The position numbers were made by a program, and so were the translations under genes. Below the pieces are notes generated by a model, which searched no databases, was not told where the DNA came from, and worked only from the letters and a program-made list of their open reading frames with translations. Shown piece by piece: positions 9,461-17,030 of a stretch of DNA of 64,000 nucleotides. Positions within the stretch are counted from its first letter, which is position 1. Each line of letters opens with the position of its first letter. The DNA is from Paenibacillus sp. HWE-109. Lineage in GTDB: Bacteria; Bacillota; Bacilli; Paenibacillales; NBRC-103111. The stretch spans positions 3,348,001-3,412,000 of the forward strand of contig NZ_CP091881.1 of assembly GCF_022163125.1 (NCBI RefSeq). Direction: 5' to 3'.

Positions 9461-9484
9461 ACTGAAAAATAAAGTTGTAGACTG
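9444..9484 (-). repeat. Short dispersed motif, two tandem copies
   Basis: TGAAAATAAAGT and AGACTG, joined by a few variable bases, occur at 9444-9464 and again at 9463-9484. The same motif in the opposite orientation occurs at 12678-12698, 12732-12752, 12799-12820 and 16919-16936. All copies lie between cargo genes of the element. Confidence 0.6.
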
Positions 9485-9493
9485 GCCGCGGTC

Positions 9494-9512
9494 ATTAAGC
9501 TAACGGGCAGGA
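9494..9512 (+). repeat. Half copy of the AACGGGCAGG hairpin repeat
   Basis: TTAAGCTAACGGGCAGGAT matches the right border of the complete copies at 9883-9971 and 11526-11616. The left border with CTAACGTAGGAAC is missing. It sits just upstream of the small gene at 9570. Confidence 0.5.
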
Positions 9513-9569
9513 TACTTCCAATATGTGTTAAAATAAGACAACATCATTCTAGATATTGGAGGACCTAAA

Positions 9570-9869
9570 ATGCAAAAGCTAAGCCATTCTTTCAGCGGAG
9601 CGCTGCGAACATTTTCCTTTTGGTTAGCAAACGGTACTGTGGGGATGCCACTACTTAAAGATATTGATTATACTTGTATATTTGAAGAGCCAAGCGCATT
9701 AGAGAGGGCATATGCGATCTTTGCAAATGTGATAGCGATGGATGAAAAAGGTACTGTTTTAAATGCAAAGTATGCAGAAAAGAGAGCTGCACAGTTTATT
9801 CGAAACTATGTTGACAGTAGTTATCGTGTTGAGCCAGAGTTTGAGGATTGGGAAATTTCACTTTATTAA
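9570..9869 (+). CDS. Conserved small protein of unknown function
   Basis: 99 residues, ATG preceded by TTGGAGG at good spacing, so it is very likely translated. The sequence is mixed alpha/beta in character with no signal peptide or membrane segment (LSHSFSGALRTFSFWLANG; QFIRNYVDSSYRVEPEFEDW). From memory it resembles small proteins grouped as DUF7677, but that is tentative and gives no function. It is flanked by a half copy (9494) and a full copy (9883) of the hairpin repeat, like a cassette. Confidence 0.65.
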   Translation: MQKLSHSFSGALRTFSFWLANGTVGMPLLKDIDYTCIFEEPSALERAYAIFANVIAMDEKGTVLNAKYAEKRAAQFIRNYVDSSYRVEPEFEDWEISLY

Positions 9870-9882
9870 TATGGGGAATTAT

Positions 9883-9971
9883 TGCACTAACGTAGGAACG
9901 ATAGTTCAACGAATACAGGGAGAGTGTCGTGGTGGAACTGCTCCCCGTTTCATTGAGTTAACGGGCAGGGT
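9883..9971 (+). repeat. Hairpin repeat, complete copy A
   Basis: It begins GCACTAACGTAGGAACGATAG and ends GTTAACGGGCAGGG. The interior can fold: the arm with CAACGAATACAGGGAG pairs imperfectly with CTCCCCGTTTCATTG. The same two borders enclose a different interior at 11526-11616. The span 9870-10203 contains nothing else that I recognise. Confidence 0.55.
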
Positions 9972-10203
9972 TAACATAGCCAAAACAATAAATGTTTGCG
10001 TCTTTAGCACATATTAGATATGTCTAGTATGTGCGGTCCTTTTAGTGTCAACAGTTTCACCTTCCTAACCTAAATATAACATTGGTTGTACAAATATATG
10101 GATGATCGTGATGGTGACGGCATGGTTGGTGAATAAGACTAAAATAAATGAACAAAAGAACAGAAGAACAGAACATTTTACTCGTTGGACGATTTAACGG
10201 GTA

Positions 10204-10428
10204 TTGCCTGATAAAGTCATTCTGCAATTGATTCAGCATTACTCGTCCATCGACTTATCGAACGCTGATTTATCAGAACCAGATATGTTAGGTCGGGCTT
10301 CCTGTAAGTTTGCCGACGATGCTGGGAAAAAGGGTGGAAAATTTTATACACCGACCAAAGTCGTTGAACTGATCGTCAAGCTGATTAAACCAGAGGAAGG
10401 GATGCGGATTTACGAAATAATCAAGTGA
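10204..10428 (+). pseudogene. Remnant of a type I restriction-modification methyltransferase (HsdM)
   Basis: The segment reads like the part of HsdM just before the SAM-binding motif: IDLSNADLSEPDMLGRA, then FADDAGKKGGKFYTPTKVVELIVKLI and EGMRIYE. Relative to intact HsdM several residues are missing after LGRA, and the frame ends before the DPxCGSGG motif. There is no ribosome site and no companion hsdS or hsdR. It is a decayed fragment that suggests an earlier restriction system was present in the cargo. Confidence 0.7.
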
Positions 10429-10467
10429 TTTTGATACAATTTAACGATTATATTTTTCGGCGTTCAA

Positions 10468-10551
10468 GGTGGGTACATCGACCTCTGTGCTGGGTGCAAA
10501 ACCCGTCTGGGTGGGTACATTTGCAAAAAGGCTGGGTGCAAACGGCATAAG
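10468..10551 (+). repeat. Two-copy tandem repeat, period 42 bp
   Basis: GGTGGGTACAT occurs at 10468 and 10510, and CTGGGTGCAAA at 10490 and 10532, both exactly 42 bp apart. The copies differ between these blocks. It lies just upstream of the gene at 10611. No function can be assigned. Confidence 0.6.
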
Positions 10552-10610
10552 GAGAGGTACGCAATCGTTGTAATTAGCCGTATTTTAACGATAAGGCGGT
10601 AAGTGATATT

Positions 10611-11150
10611 ATGGATGAAACGTCAATCAAGGCAATCGAAACTAAATATGATGGTTATAGATTCCGAAGCAGACTTGAAGCGAGATGGGCTGTCTTCTTT
10701 AATGCATTAGGAATTGAATATCAATATGAAATTGAAGGCTATGAAATGGGTAGTCTTAGATATTTACCTGACTTTTATATTCCCAGTCTTGACCGATGGT
10801 TTGAAGTAAAAGGTAAGCCATTAAATGTAGCAGAAATAAAAAAATGTGAAGAATTCTGCCGTAGAAAAGATAATGAAAATATCAAGTTCTCCATTTTAAT
10901 TGGAGCCCCTGACGCATTGAAAATCGATAGATTTTTTGGAATTAAAGAGTATGTGTGGGAATGGCCTTCAAAAAAATATCCGGACAATTATCGCATATTA
11001 GCACCAGACGACCTTATTCAAACAGAATATTATTCAAGGTTTTTTCTTGGATTATGGGTTATTCCAAACGTCAACGAGGAAGAATTAGCAAAAGCAGCAA
11101 TTATGGCAAGGAAAGCAAGGTTTGAATTCGGTGAAATACCAGACGTGTAA
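10611..11150 (+). CDS. PD-(D/E)XK nuclease-like protein
   Basis: 179 residues with AAGGCGG upstream of the ATG. The N-terminal half has the order expected of a PD-(D/E)XK nuclease core: RSRLEARWAVFF (Glu), then YLPDFYI (Asp) and WFEVKGKPL (ExK). These residues lie near positions 22, 52 and 65. Such short proteins are frequent in phage and conjugative elements. The C-terminal half (residues 90-179) has no recognised motif. It could be a DNA-end processing or defence nuclease; the substrate is unknown. Confidence 0.7.
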   Translation: MDETSIKAIETKYDGYRFRSRLEARWAVFFNALGIEYQYEIEGYEMGSLRYLPDFYIPSLDRWFEVKGKPLNVAEIKKCEEFCRRKDNENIKFSILIGAPDALKIDRFFGIKEYVWEWPSKKYPDNYRILAPDDLIQTEYYSRFFLGLWVIPNVNEEELAKAAIMARKARFEFGEIPDV

Positions 11151-11525
11151 CATTGATTTTTCGCCAAAAAGAATGCAAACCTGGTATTTGGCCAAATTCA
11201 GCCGTCACCAGTGATTTGCCTTTAATGTATTCGGATCCGAAACTGTTCGCATCCGTGCGACGAGGTCGTCTTCTTGTTTCGTGGAATTGCGCTTATTTGC
11301 TACCCGAGCTGCTTTCCAAACCACTCCGTTGATATGCAGTCGATTCTCGCGAGCAACTAGCAGCTTCTTTCGGTTTGCAACGTCTAAGGGGATAAAGACC
11401 TCTTTTGCGCAAAGGAGATTACAAATGAACAAATACCATGCTGCATCCTGCTTGATTGTGACCGGTTTGGCTGGCATAGGGAGTCATGCTGCTGCTGCAG
11501 TCTCTACGGTAGTGATTCCCAGGAG
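11151..11525. other. Gene-poor stretch with possible decayed fragments
   Basis: No gene is convincing here. A minus-strand frame at 11205-11477 (90 residues) has no ribosome site. A plus-strand ATG at 11425 has AAAGGAG 8 bp upstream and opens MNKYHAASCLIVTGLAG, but it runs into the hairpin repeat at 11526 and ends at 11643, so it would be a gene start truncated by the repeat. Neither matches a family that I recognise. Confidence 0.3.
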
Positions 11526-11616
11526 TTCAACTAACGTAGGAACTATAGCACAGCGGTGGAACCAACCCATCGCTTGTTTTCGTTTCTGTGAGATCCGCTC
11601 AACTAAAGGGCAGGAT
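11526..11616 (+). repeat. Hairpin repeat, complete copy B
   Basis: It begins TTCAACTAACGTAGGAACTATAG and ends CAACTAAAGGGCAGG, so its borders match copy A at 9883-9971. The interior differs; AGCGG and CCGCT provide part of a stem. It separates the remnants at 11.2-11.5 kb from the histidine-phosphatase fragment. Confidence 0.55.
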
Positions 11617-11671
11617 TGCGTAGTAGTATGGCGAATAGTTTAATACAATTATTGGATATTCGGGGATTGTA

Positions 11672-11947
11672 ATGACGCAATTTTATCTTATTCGCCACGG
11701 TGAACCTCAATGGGACATAAATGAACAGTATAAGTTAAAGGGGCATGGTCGGGATCTCGTACCTCTTACGAATAAAGGAGTTAACCAAGTCTATTTGACA
11801 GCGAAAGATGTGCGTTTAAAAGAGGCTGATATTATTGTCTCTTCTCCTTACCCAAGAGCTCTTCAAACAGCCGCTATATTATCAAAGGAACTTCATTTAG
11901 AAATATTGGTTGAGTTCGATCTAAGAGAATGGCAACCCGACTGTTAG
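11672..11947 (+). pseudogene. Truncated histidine phosphatase family protein
   Basis: The N-terminus carries the phosphohistidine motif FYLIRHGEPQWD, followed by VSSPYPRALQTAAILS, the second conserved arginine block. The frame stops after LREWQPDC at 91 residues, while full-length relatives usually reach 180-200 and supply a second catalytic histidine. The missing C-terminal half is not found downstream; the next gene starts 60 bp later. It is probably inactive. Confidence 0.75.
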
Positions 11948-12007
11948 CGCGATCATCCGGCTGTTTTGAACTAGTGGCAGAAAGAAGAGAGAACGATGAG
12001 GTGAAGC

Positions 12008-12646
12008 ATGATCCGAGGTGTAATTGTAGAGGGAATGTCTACCGCAGGAAAAACTTCAGTATTCAAGGCACTAAAGAAACTACATAATCAATTAGACAAT
12101 GGTGTACGAACGTTACTTACAATAAGCGAACACTATTCACAAGTTCTTCATTCTAATCACGGAGTTTTAGAGACGATGAAGAAGGAGGAACATATTCAGC
12201 TACTACGTCGTCATGTTGATTACTTAGAACAGCAATCCAATTGGATCGATTCATTGGGTCAAATGAAATCGTCTCACGGTATTTTCTTTGTTTTAGAGCG
12301 ATTCCATGTGAACCATCGTGCAGCATTTCAAGATTCATTAGAAATCAGTCAGTTGGAAAATCAACTATTAAAATTGAATGCACGCTGTTTACTCTTAACG
12401 TTGTCTAAAGAAGCTGTTGGGCCGCGATTCATTAAGAGTCGTGGCGTAGCTTGGGAATCTTATGTTCTAGAAAACCATGCTTCGGAATCAGAAGCATGCC
12501 AAAAATTTTTGGAGGAACAGGAAAAACTACGCATGGTTGCGAAACAGTCATTGATTCCTACGTTAGAAATAAACACAGATGCAGCAGACTGGGAATCTTA
12601 TGCCAGACAAATACTCGTGGAACTAAACTCCCTCGGTATGATCTAA
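12008..12646 (+). CDS. P-loop nucleotide or nucleoside kinase-like protein
   Basis: 212 residues, ATG with GAGGTG upstream. Residues 3-18 hold a Walker A motif in VEGMSTAGKTS. VLERFHVNHRAAF (near 95-107) resembles the DR(Y/F) substrate region of deoxynucleoside and thymidylate kinases, and a hydrophobic strand (CLLLTLS) follows. Length fits that family. The substrate is unknown. It is followed directly by a short repeat and a strong terminator, so it is probably monocistronic. Confidence 0.6.
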   Translation: MIRGVIVEGMSTAGKTSVFKALKKLHNQLDNGVRTLLTISEHYSQVLHSNHGVLETMKKEEHIQLLRRHVDYLEQQSNWIDSLGQMKSSHGIFFVLERFHVNHRAAFQDSLEISQLENQLLKLNARCLLLTLSKEAVGPRFIKSRGVAWESYVLENHASESEACQKFLEEQEKLRMVAKQSLIPTLEINTDAADWESYARQILVELNSLGMI

Positions 12647-12666
12647 CGGGTAACGTTAGTTCAATA
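12640..12666. repeat. Collapsed hairpin repeat at the end of the kinase gene
   Basis: TCTAACGGGTAACGTTAG contains both border motifs (AACTAACGT and ACCCGTTAG when read on the minus strand) with almost no interior. It overlaps the stop codon of the kinase gene. It looks like an inverted, internally deleted copy of the repeat at 9883 and 11526. Confidence 0.4.
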
Positions 12667-12670
12667 ATGA

Positions 12671-12727
12671 CAGCGGCAGTCTAAGACTTTATTTTCAAGT
12701 CTTGGTCAGCCGCTGTTTCTTTTTTAT
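12671..12727 (+). terminator. Strong terminator after the kinase gene, family shared with 17299
   Basis: ACAGCGGC (12671-12678) pairs with GCCGCTGT (12710-12717). An inner stem, AAGACTT with AAGTCTT, extends it, and a T-rich run follows. The hairpin is related in sequence to the one at 17299-17347. Confidence 0.75.
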
Positions 12728-12731
12728 GGGA

Positions 12732-12820
12732 TAGTCTAAAACTTATTTTTCAAAAGCTGACGCTTTGTCAATTCTAAAGCCGCGATAAATGAACGATTCC
12801 AGTCTAAAACTTTATTTTCA
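12732..12820 (+). repeat. Two more copies of the short dispersed motif
   Basis: AGTCTAAAACTTATTTTTCA (12732-12751) and AGTCTAAAACTTTATTTTCA (12801-12820) are the inverse of the motif at 9444-9484. They sit in the gene-poor stretch 12647-13321, which also holds the fragment at 12942-13139 and a hairpin at 13247-13284. Confidence 0.55.
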
Positions 12821-12941
12821 ACGGACAACTCATCCATCAGACAGCCTAGAATGGGTGCAGGTACCACTTGGTGACAATGCGAGAAAGTTCCAAAGACAAA
12901 CCATTCCAACAAGCTATAAACCACATTGTAGGGGCTTATAA

Positions 12942-13139
12942 GAGCGGTTAAAAGGTTGGATTCCATTTAGGTGGTGGAAAAGGTCGTTCTGGGCTGTTGC
13001 AATTGGCACCTTAATCACTTTAAGTAAGAGCGAAAACATAGAGGACGCTGAGAAATTGGTAAAAAGCATGCGTCCGATTTTTAGTATTAGACAGCCTCAA
13101 TGTGAGGCACACGAAAAATTATTTAAACTATTAATTTAG
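12942..13139 (+). pseudogene. Gene 3' fragment of unknown family
   Basis: An open frame without a start codon reads GWIPFRWWKRSFWAVA, then SENIEDAEKLVKSM and HEKLFKLLI before its TAG at 13137-13139. Amino-acid use looks protein-like, but the upstream frame is closed by a TAA at 12939. It is probably the C-terminal remnant of a lost gene. Family not recognised. Confidence 0.35.
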
Positions 13140-13246
13140 ACCCTTAGCATTTTTTTGCTAACTTGACTTATTTATAAAAACAACATGTATGACTTTCTGT
13201 ACCTTTTTGGCCTTGACCTGGTTTGTAGTTCTTGCATTACAAACAG

Positions 13247-13284
13247 AAAGCGGGGATTGTCTTGTACATTCTCCGCTTTTTTCT
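13247..13284. terminator. Hairpin terminator, possibly bidirectional
   Basis: AAAGCGGGGA (13247-13256) pairs with TCTCCGCTTT (13270-13279) with one mismatch, followed by a T-run on the plus strand. It lies about 40 bp beyond the stop of the small membrane protein gene, which reads toward it. Confidence 0.6.
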
Positions 13285-13321
13285 ATTTAAGCTCAGGTTT
13301 TGGACTAGTTTCATTTATTCT

Positions 13322-13636
13322 TCATCCAATCGAAAACATCAAAGCCAAATACCCACAAATAACAAAAAACATTGCTGTTGCAATAGAATACACAGGCTTT
13401 TGTTTCCTCCAAAACCAGAACAATCCTCCAATCATCACTGAAACTCCAATGACTGCAAGAACTATACTTATTACATTTAGAACTATTTCAAAGTCTTCTC
13501 CATTACTGACATCATGACCACTTATAAACGTAAACCACGTTGATGGTGGCCCATCCTCAAGTATTGCCTTAAGATTCCCGTGAGGAGGCTCTTGCTGCCC
13601 CATAAATGCCGTAACAATGAGTAAAAAGATAATCAC
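13322..13636 (-). CDS. Small membrane protein of unknown function
   Basis: 104 residues from GTG 13636. A hydrophobic N-terminus (VIIFLLIVTAFMG) is followed by a polar segment of about 40 residues. Two membrane helices come next (VLNVISIVLAVIGVSVMIGG and YSIATAMFFVICGYLALMF). The start is uncertain because the ribosome site is weak. It lies downstream of the ApeA-like gene on the same strand, but a hairpin separates them. Function unknown. Confidence 0.5.
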   Translation of the reverse strand: MIIFLLIVTAFMGQQEPPHGNLKAILEDGPPSTWFTFISGHDVSNGEDFEIVLNVISIVLAVIGVSVMIGGLFWFWRKQKPVYSIATAMFFVICGYLALMFSIG

Positions 13637-13643
13637 ATTACAA

Positions 13644-13681
13644 AAGACCTATCCCCTTTAAAATTAAGTGGATAGGTCTTT
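13644..13681 (-). terminator. Hairpin between the ApeA-like gene and the small membrane gene
   Basis: AAAGACCTATCC (13644-13655) pairs perfectly with GGATAGGTCTTT (13670-13681), with short T-runs on both strands. It follows the stop of the ApeA-like gene by about 40 bp. Confidence 0.65.
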
Positions 13682-13722
13682 GCTTTGAAAATAACATTTT
13701 AACTACAACAAGATTTTAGTAT

Positions 13723-15114
13723 TTACCTTGATAAAATTTTGTCTATAATCGCCTTAATTTCTTGGTCGGAATATTCAGCAAGCCTTAAAACAATGCAGTA
13801 GTTGAGGTGCTCCACTAAACGTACCGAGGAAATTACATCTTGATCTGGTTCGTGTTCTCTCTTCTCGTGAGCGAGTTCATTACGCCACTGATTAGCTATA
13901 CTAGCTAGCTTTGTTACGTCATCCCCAAAATATTCAGACAAGATAAATTTCAGTCCTGACCAGTTGTTATAACCGTTATATACCTTGCAGATTTTATCTT
14001 GTAGGGATACGGTCGGTCTAAGCGAGTCGCGTAGGCGTTTCGCTTTCTTCTTCTTCTCACCTTTTTGCTCAGTGATGTAGTTATCAATCAATGCTCTTAC
14101 CTCATCATAGACTTGTATTGTTTCCAAAGATGAGATTTCGGGGAGAAAAGTCCTCTGGTAATATTCAAAAGCTGCTGTTATTTGCAGACATTGCTTAAGA
14201 TCAAGCAGCCTTCTGGCAGCGCTGGATGAATGAATACTTTGGGAGGAAACCTTATTATCAAGGAATAAAGAGAGCAAGTTCTCAAAAGCAGGCGCCAAAG
14301 ATCCATACTGAATGGTCTTTGAGATCTCCTTCGATTCTTCAGGTTCCTCTTGATATTTATCGAAAACGTAAAAGGTGGATGTTACAGGAACTTCCCTATC
14401 AGCAAATATTACATTGCCTTGGGGATCTACACATCCTATTCGCAGACGTTTCCCCACCAAAACAGCGTTGTTAATGGATATGTTTTTGCGATTAGATAAA
14501 AAGCTAAAGAGGTTTTGAACGAGATAATATAGTGACTGAATGAATTCTAGATCATCGGTTTCATCAAACTCGAGTGTTAAATGAGACACCGTTTCAGCGA
14601 GGCACCTGTTGCTGAATTGATAGGAGCTGGATAATTTTAGTGAGAATGTTACGGTTCTTCCTTTATATTTGAACGGAAAACTCGTAATGATATCTGAACT
14701 TCCCGAAAACTCGACATGTCTATCTTTAGGGGAATATTTGCACATTGAGGATGAAGGGATAAAATAATTGAGTTCTTCAAATGAGAATATCATTTTTGTA
14801 TAACTAGCATTCTCCACATAATCGTCAATGAAAAAGTCTACTTGTTGTTTAACTGTCCCAAAGGATATCGGGACTTCTATGGTTGCCCCTGTTTCATCCA
14901 TTGTTTGACATACTCCATAATTTTCAAGAGGCAGAGCGAAATGAAAAAGAAGCCCGCCCCCGACCATTTCACCTCGTTTTTGTCCGTATACAATTCTAGT
15001 ATTATTTTCAAAGGTGAAATGTGAGCCATCCAAGTATAGTTTCAAAAAACCATTTTCATAGTGTAAAGGAATGCTACGGTTTTCTGAAAAGAATGCAAAC
15101 CCATCATATATCAT
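13723..15114 (-). CDS. ApeA-like HEPN-domain antiphage protein
   Basis: 463 residues. The N-terminal two-thirds is beta-rich and resembles the ApeA N-terminal domain. The C-terminal region (about 300-460) is helical and contains NQWRNELAHEK near residue 420, an Rx4-6H HEPN ribonuclease motif preceded by a typical HEPN helix. ApeA proteins are single-gene abortive-infection systems thought to cut RNA after sensing phage. The gene is alone, with a terminator after it, and its neighbours are the Pycsar genes. Family placement rests on architecture and the HEPN motif; the activating signal is unknown. Confidence 0.68.
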   Translation of the reverse strand: MIYDGFAFFSENRSIPLHYENGFLKLYLDGSHFTFENNTRIVYGQKRGEMVGGGLLFHFALPLENYGVCQTMDETGATIEVPISFGTVKQQVDFFIDDYVENASYTKMIFSFEELNYFIPSSSMCKYSPKDRHVEFSGSSDIITSFPFKYKGRTVTFSLKLSSSYQFSNRCLAETVSHLTLEFDETDDLEFIQSLYYLVQNLFSFLSNRKNISINNAVLVGKRLRIGCVDPQGNVIFADREVPVTSTFYVFDKYQEEPEESKEISKTIQYGSLAPAFENLLSLFLDNKVSSQSIHSSSAARRLLDLKQCLQITAAFEYYQRTFLPEISSLETIQVYDEVRALIDNYITEQKGEKKKKAKRLRDSLRPTVSLQDKICKVYNGYNNWSGLKFILSEYFGDDVTKLASIANQWRNELAHEKREHEPDQDVISSVRLVEHLNYCIVLRLAEYSDQEIKAIIDKILSR

Positions 15115-15160
15115 GAAGTTTTCCCTCGTTTCTCAATACTTCTCTCGCTTAATCAAAGAC

Positions 15161-15274
15161 TAAACGAAAAAAGTAGTTGATATAGAATTTGAGTTGCGTA
15201 GACTTAATGAGTTAGCAGGAAAATTAGAGCAAGAATTAATGATCAAGCTAAAATCATTTTATGACAATGAGTAA
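15161..15274 (+). other. Short open fragment, probable gene remnant
   Basis: A frame without a convincing start reads VVDIEFELRRLNELAG and LEQELMIKLKSFYDNE before TAA 15272-15274. The composition is helical and protein-like. It sits between the ApeA-like and Pycsar genes, in the opposite direction. Nothing else is seen in 15115-15335 apart from an ATG at 15294 with only 13 codons. Confidence 0.3.
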
Positions 15275-15335
15275 TTATTGGGGAGCAGGGTTTATGAGTT
15301 TCCTAATAGCACCTGCTAGCGTTTATAAAAATTAA

Positions 15336-16277
15336 CTAACCATTCTTATAGTCCGGCCAATGAAGATCAGCACCATATATCTTACCTGAGTAACCTGCTA
15401 CTTTTAGAAATTTAACTTCATTCCACTGTTTATTAATAACCATTGAATTACTAGGGTGGTCTTTAATTAAGCCATTATAAACGCTTTCAGTAATAAGAAT
15501 AGTCGGGGTATACTGCTCATCTTCGCTTATTATGAAAGATTGAAAATCCGGATGTTTGTGATTCATTCTTTTAGTAAAAACATCCTTTTCGAGATTTTTT
15601 ACAAATTCCAATATACTTTCCTTATGCCATGACCAATTACCATTTGCATTTCCAGTAGTTGCAACTTCAATAATTTTTTCACTATGAGTTTTATTTGCAA
15701 GATCTGTTAACTTAGATGCAATGTTAGCTGGTCTCCCTAGCCAGACGAGTGACTTATAGTTCTCATTTTCATGCCCATATTTAATTATACCGGCTTTTGT
15801 AACAAGCATTTTTCCATAGTCAATACCGATGCCACATTTGAATTCATTATGTACAAATTTCTTGTCAATCGTATATTGGGCTATAGAGTTTAACAGTATT
15901 GCTGTTTTGATTGAATTTAAGTAACAGTTTTCTTTATTGAAAACTACCATCAAACGATCTCCAATGATATTTCTTACTTTACCGCCATAAAATTCGCTCC
16001 CACGGGCCATTGATCGAACAAAAGATGAATACAATTTCGCTAACGTTTTCGGCTTATGATATAAATTCATTTCTGTTGATTTTCTAATATCTATATATAA
16101 GACACAAGTCTCAATCATTTTGACTCTCTGTACCATACTATCAGTGTTTGGAAAGGTAATATCTGCGTCATTCCTGTCGGGTACAACATCCACTGATTTA
16201 ATTAATATATCAAAATCACTATTTAAAATATCTTCAACTTCTAAATCTAATGACTGTTTCAAATCTTTATGGTTCAA
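15336..16277 (-). CDS. PycC-like class III nucleotidyl cyclase (Pycsar)
   Basis: 313 residues from a TTG start with GGTGAG upstream. The catalytic homology domain covers about residues 55-200. CVLYIDIRKSTEM gives the first metal-binding Asp, IIGDRLMVVF the second, KCGIGIDYGKM the central strand, and LVWLGRPANIASKLTDLA the conserved Asn region. In Pycsar the cyclase makes cyclic CMP or UMP on phage infection and this activates the partner effector. The gene begins 6 bp after the PycTM-like gene, as expected of the two-gene system. Which pyrimidine is used cannot be read from sequence here. Confidence 0.83.
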   Translation of the reverse strand: MNHKDLKQSLDLEVEDILNSDFDILIKSVDVVPDRNDADITFPNTDSMVQRVKMIETCVLYIDIRKSTEMNLYHKPKTLAKLYSSFVRSMARGSEFYGGKVRNIIGDRLMVVFNKENCYLNSIKTAILLNSIAQYTIDKKFVHNEFKCGIGIDYGKMLVTKAGIIKYGHENENYKSLVWLGRPANIASKLTDLANKTHSEKIIEVATTGNANGNWSWHKESILEFVKNLEKDVFTKRMNHKHPDFQSFIISEDEQYTPTILITESVYNGLIKDHPSNSMVINKQWNEVKFLKVAGYSGKIYGADLHWPDYKNG

Positions 16278-16283
16278 TTCAAC

Positions 16284-16820
16284 TCACCAGCCTGTCACAT
16301 CTAGGATTAAATTTACAAGGATTGTTATTGCTAAAATAATGAAGCCTGTCAAAGTGACATACAAACCATACTTGCATCTAACATTTTTCCAATATGTAAT
16401 TTGGGAGTTCACTATTATTTGATTTGCTAGGTCTATTTCATCAGCTTGAAAAGAAGTAACGGTTTCGTTTAAATACTTTTGCCTAATTGCAGTAAGATAA
16501 TTAGGGGCTGTGTATTTTGAAATATCGCCAAAAAAATATAAATTGCTTTGATCTGCTCCATTTGTTCCTCTTTTAGATCGAGGGGTTTTTATGTTTGGTA
16601 TGAGCGCCCAAAAGTGAAAGTACATGCTGATAATCAGAAGAAATGACAATAACCAAAGACATTTTACAATACTTACCGATAGTTTTAATTCACTATTAAG
16701 AACTTGCAAAACTACAAAGAAGCTTGCTCCATTCACAGTTAATAGTGCAATATTTTTTGCCTCCGAAAATTTAAGCCATTCGTTTACATTGGAAAAGATG
16801 TATTTGAGCTCATTCATCAT
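16284..16820 (-). CDS. PycTM-like membrane effector (Pycsar effector domain)
   Basis: About 178 residues; ATG 16820 has AGGGG 9 bp upstream. It has three predicted membrane segments: near 20-38 (LLTVNGASFFVVLQVL), near 50-70 (WLLSFLLIISMYFHFW) and near 152-172 (VTLTGFIILAITILV). The middle holds LYFFGDISKY and DLANQIIVNSQITYWK, features of the Pycsar effector family (formerly DUF5706). On binding cCMP or cUMP such effectors are thought to disrupt the membrane. It directly precedes the cyclase. Confidence 0.8.
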   Translation of the reverse strand: MMNELKYIFSNVNEWLKFSEAKNIALLTVNGASFFVVLQVLNSELKLSVSIVKCLWLLSFLLIISMYFHFWALIPNIKTPRSKRGTNGADQSNLYFFGDISKYTAPNYLTAIRQKYLNETVTSFQADEIDLANQIIVNSQITYWKNVRCKYGLYVTLTGFIILAITILVNLILDVTGW

Positions 16821-16918
16821 TATAATCAACCCCTATTCTAATCTACCACTTCTAATCTTGAATATTAACCAATTCTTGCTTATCCATTTATAATTACTGT
16901 ACGTTAATGATGCATCGT

Positions 16919-16956
16919 CAGTCTACAACTTTATTTTATCTACAACTATATTTTCA
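16919..16956 (+). repeat. Short dispersed motif, one and a half copies
   Basis: CAGTCTACAACTTTATTTT (16919-16937) is followed at once by TCTACAACTATATTTTCA (16939-16956). It is the same motif as at 9444, 12732 and 12801, located between the Pycsar genes and the small gene at 17031. Confidence 0.55.
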
Positions 16957-17030
16957 CCGAACAACTGTGAAAAATAATTTTTGAATTAGCACATATATCT
17001 TTATAAAAGTCATAATTTGAGGTGATGTTT

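Noticed and set aside
11205..11477. Minus-strand 90-codon frame
   Set aside because: No ribosome site and no recognised family; kept only as part of a gene-poor region.
9883..11616. Integron attC sites
   Set aside because: The repeats have paired borders and some folding, but no GTTRRRY core pair and no integron integrase is present. The element recombinases are of another type.
13185..13517. Plus-strand 110-codon frame
   Set aside because: It overlaps the membrane protein on the other strand, crosses a hairpin terminator and has no ribosome site.
15336..16820. CBASS system
   Set aside because: The cyclase has a class III adenylate-cyclase fold signature, not a CD-NTase GS motif, and the partner matches the Pycsar effector rather than CBASS effectors.
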